Shown in pieces: positions 61,101 through 64,000 of a stretch of DNA of 64,000 nucleotides. The position numbers and the translations under genes are program-made. The DNA is from Datnioides undecimradiatus (lineage: Eukaryota > Chordata > Actinopteri > Lobotiformes > Datnioididae): assembly GCA_008933995.1 (NCBI GenBank), contig WARS01000645.1, forward strand, positions 1 to 64,000, in the 5' to 3' direction. Each line of letters opens with the position of its first letter. Position 1 is the stretch's first letter. A model generated the notes under the pieces. That model had not been told where the DNA came from, did no database searches, and was given only the letters and a program-made list of their open reading frames with translations.

Positions 61101-64000
61101 CTCCCCTGATTCCGCCCTGCAGCCCAACCAGAGAGCAGTGGTGCAAGGTTTTAAGGAGTGAGAGGAGGAGGGGGGGGAACACAAAACATAGCTGACAAGG
61201 GGCATAACTTCATTTCCACGGTGCTGGGACAGCTGTGTGGAGTAATCTGCCGTAGCAGCCCTCTAAAACTTCAATGCCTTTAGTGACCCAGGGAAGTGGG
61301 GAGGGGGCAACTCCAACTGTGTCCAGGCGTTTGGGCGTGTGAGGGGGGCTCCTTTTCACACCCAACTAAAGGCTTTTGTCAAAAAAAAATCCCTCACCTC
61401 TTTTTCGCTAAAAGCAAGGACTATATGTTTATGAGATGAGACAACAATGGTTCTTATTTTGAAAGCAAACTTGGTATTAATTTCCTTCCCCCTGGCTTGT
61501 GAGCAACAAGTTGCAGAGTGAGGGATTCTGGGATTCAACTAACATTTTTTACATGTTTGCCAATGTATTTGTATCTGGAATATTTTTCAGTGGTTCAAAA
61601 ATGTTTAACACAAGTTGTGAGTCTTGCATTTGGCTGCGAAGATGTTCCTACTCCGCACATTAAGTGCAAAATGGTTTTTGGTTAGCTGAGATTTGCAGGT
61701 TTTACCAGTTGAATATATTTGACATTTACAGTGAATAATTCTAAAACGGCAAATGTGTTTCTTCCAGCTAGTGGAGTATATTGGAAATATAACCTGTTAT
61801 ATGGCTTTAAATGTTGTTATAATGTTCACTTGTTATTCGGAGTAAATACTGGTAAAAACTGCGCAGTCAATTGATGAAGAGGGGTTCATTATTTTGTGCT
61901 AACAGTTCGGTGGAAGACTCAAGAAAGAACAATACATTTTGCACTAAGATAATGGCTTGAGCCTGGGTTGCTGTCCGGAGTGAATGGGGTCTCCTTGGAG
62001 CTCAATAAGGTCTCAAAGTTTTACTCCATTATGCTGACATCCTAAAGGCCAAGGGGTACCACCCCCGGTGGTTACCTCTCAAGTATGCATTCATCACCCC
62101 CCACTGCACACACACATATACGCGCGCATACACACACACATACTTGTTTGGACTTCTCCTCTGTATTTAAGTGATGACAGGAGGCAATATTCTCTGAAAG
62201 CACACCAAGAGAGGAAGAAGAAGTAATAAATAATGTGAATCCAGAAGGACCGAAGCTGCTCAGGCTATTTTAAGGAAAATTCACAAAGGCATATATCAAA
62301 TATGTAAATCAAACACTTTAATATTCAGGTGTGAAATGTGTTATTAACTGGTTTTGTTTCTTTTGAGGAGTCTTTTATTAACATCTGTAAATATTTTAGA
62401 CTATATTTGTATCCAGTAAACAATGCACAAAGCAAATAACTAATATTATAGTTATTTGCTTTGGGCATTGTTTGACAAGTTCTCCAAGTAACCATGGAAT
62501 TCAGTTCAGAAAAAGTCTCCTCTAAAGTAGACAGAAAAGAAATTGGTATTACTGTAAGCAAATTTCCCTGTTTCTGGTCTGTGCACATTCCTCAATACTG
62601 TGCGAGGCTGTAGCAGTACACGCACTGCTGTTTGCTTAACAAGGCATTCTCTGGCACGAGGATCTCCAGTCATGCCTGCAGAGGCGACGCTAACTGACTG
62701 AGTTTAAATCCATGAGCAAACACAGAAATCAAAGGCTGTTAAGCTAAGCAAATATGACACTCATCCTTTTTGGCCATTGTGAGAGCAAAAGGCCTGTTAG
62801 TTGGTATTTCCATGTACAGCCAAGACATGCACACGTAAAACATATTGTCTATTTTCATATTCTTCAGAATTGTTGCCAGTCAAGTATGCATAAGACAGAA
62901 GTTACAGAAAATATCTTACCATGTTACAATATGACATATTCACCAGGGTTAGCGGCAGTAGGTTGTACAAACAGCATCAAGCTGTAAAACAAGTACTCTA
63001 CATAACTAAAGGACACCAAGCAACTTAAATTTGCCCACTCTTATGTTAATCATCACAACTGTGCAGTGCATATAGTACAGATACAGACATAGGTTGTATA
63101 CGATGAGGTTTTTTTTGCCCCAGAAACGATTTGCACTGGCACTAATGGATAGTCTTGTCTCCAGAGTGCAGAAGCACATTTTAATGTTGCTGCTTTTGTT
63201 ACGACTGTTACGAATTTACTGAACTACTCCTTAGTTTTCAAATTACACCAATGTGGGAAAGTATGACACTTGTTGGTTAGTGAACATGTGAGATGGGGGC
63301 ATTCAGAAACTGCAAATATCAATAGAGAAAACTAGAAAATGCATATAATGCCTCCCTTTATGTCGTGTTTACGTCCAACACCTTAATCTCTTGTTGTCCT
63401 CTGTCAGTCCTCTCTCGATCCTGCTTCCACTCATCTGGTTCTCATTTGTGCAGCGCAGCCAGCTGGAATGTGTCCATGCTTTTAAAGATGAGTTATTTGC
63501 CCATTAATACATACTTGAGCCCAACACTATTTTAAGTGGGTTAAAGTGGAAAGACATATTGTTGTTTGAAGTCAAAAAGCCAAAGTTCTCTTGGACCTAA
63601 AAAGACGGATTAATGATTAAATAGGACATGCTATTTTGCTCTGGACTGTGAGATTAAAAAGGTTGCACTGACTTTTAAAAAAAACAGTTTCTAGAAGTTG
63701 ACTGAGTTTTATGGTATAACAATAGAGAAATATTAAGTTGCCAAAGTAAAAGATGAAAGGGCTCAGGCATTTAAAGTACTAGTACTGATATGAAAACATC
63801 AAAATGTTTAGTTAAAGAGTCCGGCATCACACCTTTATTAATAATCTATACATGCAGTTTTGTTGTTTTGTAGCTGTTAATCTTCATTGAAATTGTTGGA
63901 TTTATACAAGAAAAATATTGCATGCTGAGGCAAAATGGGTCCTTTATATTTTACTGAGTACATGAGTACATGTTTATAGTTGATACTCAAACTCCATTTA
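58114..64000. other. Gene-free flank downstream of gas1
   Basis: No coding gene is supportable. Repeat-free, moderately GC-rich blocks lie at about 58.85-59.13, 59.39-59.56, 60.85-61.35 and 61.95-62.10 kb and resemble conserved non-coding DNA in texture. A strong hairpin is at 62418-62473, and a short CA/CG repeat at about 62106-62142. The rest is AT-rich. Confidence 0.4.
62418..62473. repeat. 24-bp inverted repeat with 8-base loop
   Basis: The arm 62418-62441 (beginning AAACAATGCACAAAGCAAAT) pairs with 62450-62473 with a single mismatch out of 24. The loop is AATATTAT. It is a hairpin in either strand; it could be a foldback element relic or, less likely, a small-RNA precursor. Confidence 0.9.

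Noticed and set aside
62418-62473. Calling the hairpin a microRNA gene
   Set aside because: The stem is too short and too perfect for a typical animal pre-miRNA, the arms match no miRNA I recognise, and there are no expression data.

Overview
This is vertebrate nuclear DNA, almost certainly from a ray-finned (teleost) fish. The window is AT-rich, has large intergenic spaces, GT-AG introns of about 70 bp to several kb, CA/GT microsatellites and several degenerate dispersed repeats of a kind I associate with teleost genomes. Five protein-coding genes can be supported; four are multi-exon and one is a single exon. No tRNA, rRNA, CRISPR array, plasmid, phage or intact transposon gene is visible.

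Layout: (1) 0.6-2.2 kb, plus strand: a three-exon neuropeptide FF receptor-like GPCR. (2) 2.2-15.4 kb: gene-poor, with a degenerate TCAT-type repeat, two abutting palindromes and dispersed repeats. (3) 15.4-22.9 kb, minus strand: a six-exon gene encoding only the C-terminal, bromodomain-containing part of SMARCA2 (BRM). It has its own first exon and its own GC-rich upstream region. (4) 28.4-37.4 kb coding, probably transcribed from about 40.5 kb, minus strand: kank1, with KN motif, coiled coil and ankyrin repeats. (5) 42.7-45.5 kb, plus strand: a seven-exon fructose-1,6-bisphosphatase of the liver (FBP1) type. (6) 45.8-55.8 kb: gene-poor. (7) 56.3-57.1 kb, plus strand: intronless gas1. (8) 57.1-64 kb: a gene-free flank with possible regulatory blocks.

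KANK1, SMARCA2, FBP1 and GAS1 are all on human chromosome 9, so the window looks like a piece of that ancestral linkage group. In human, KANK1 and SMARCA2 lie in the same orientation with DMRT1-DMRT3-DMRT2 between them. Here kank1 and the smarca2 remnant keep that order and orientation, but no dmrt gene and no SMARCA2 ATPase exons were recognised between them. The simplest reading is one of two duplicated teleost copies that lost the dmrt genes and the 5' two thirds of smarca2 while keeping an intact 270-aa bromodomain-only reading frame. That mini-gene is the most interesting object in the window.

The genes do not form an operon or a single pathway. They are neighbours by descent: neuropeptide reception (npffr), chromatin reading (smarca2 short form), focal adhesion and cortical organisation (kank1), gluconeogenesis (fbp1) and Hedgehog/GDNF co-reception (gas1). 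All exon boundaries were placed by eye from splice-site consensus, reading-frame phase and remembered family sequence; no alignment was run.
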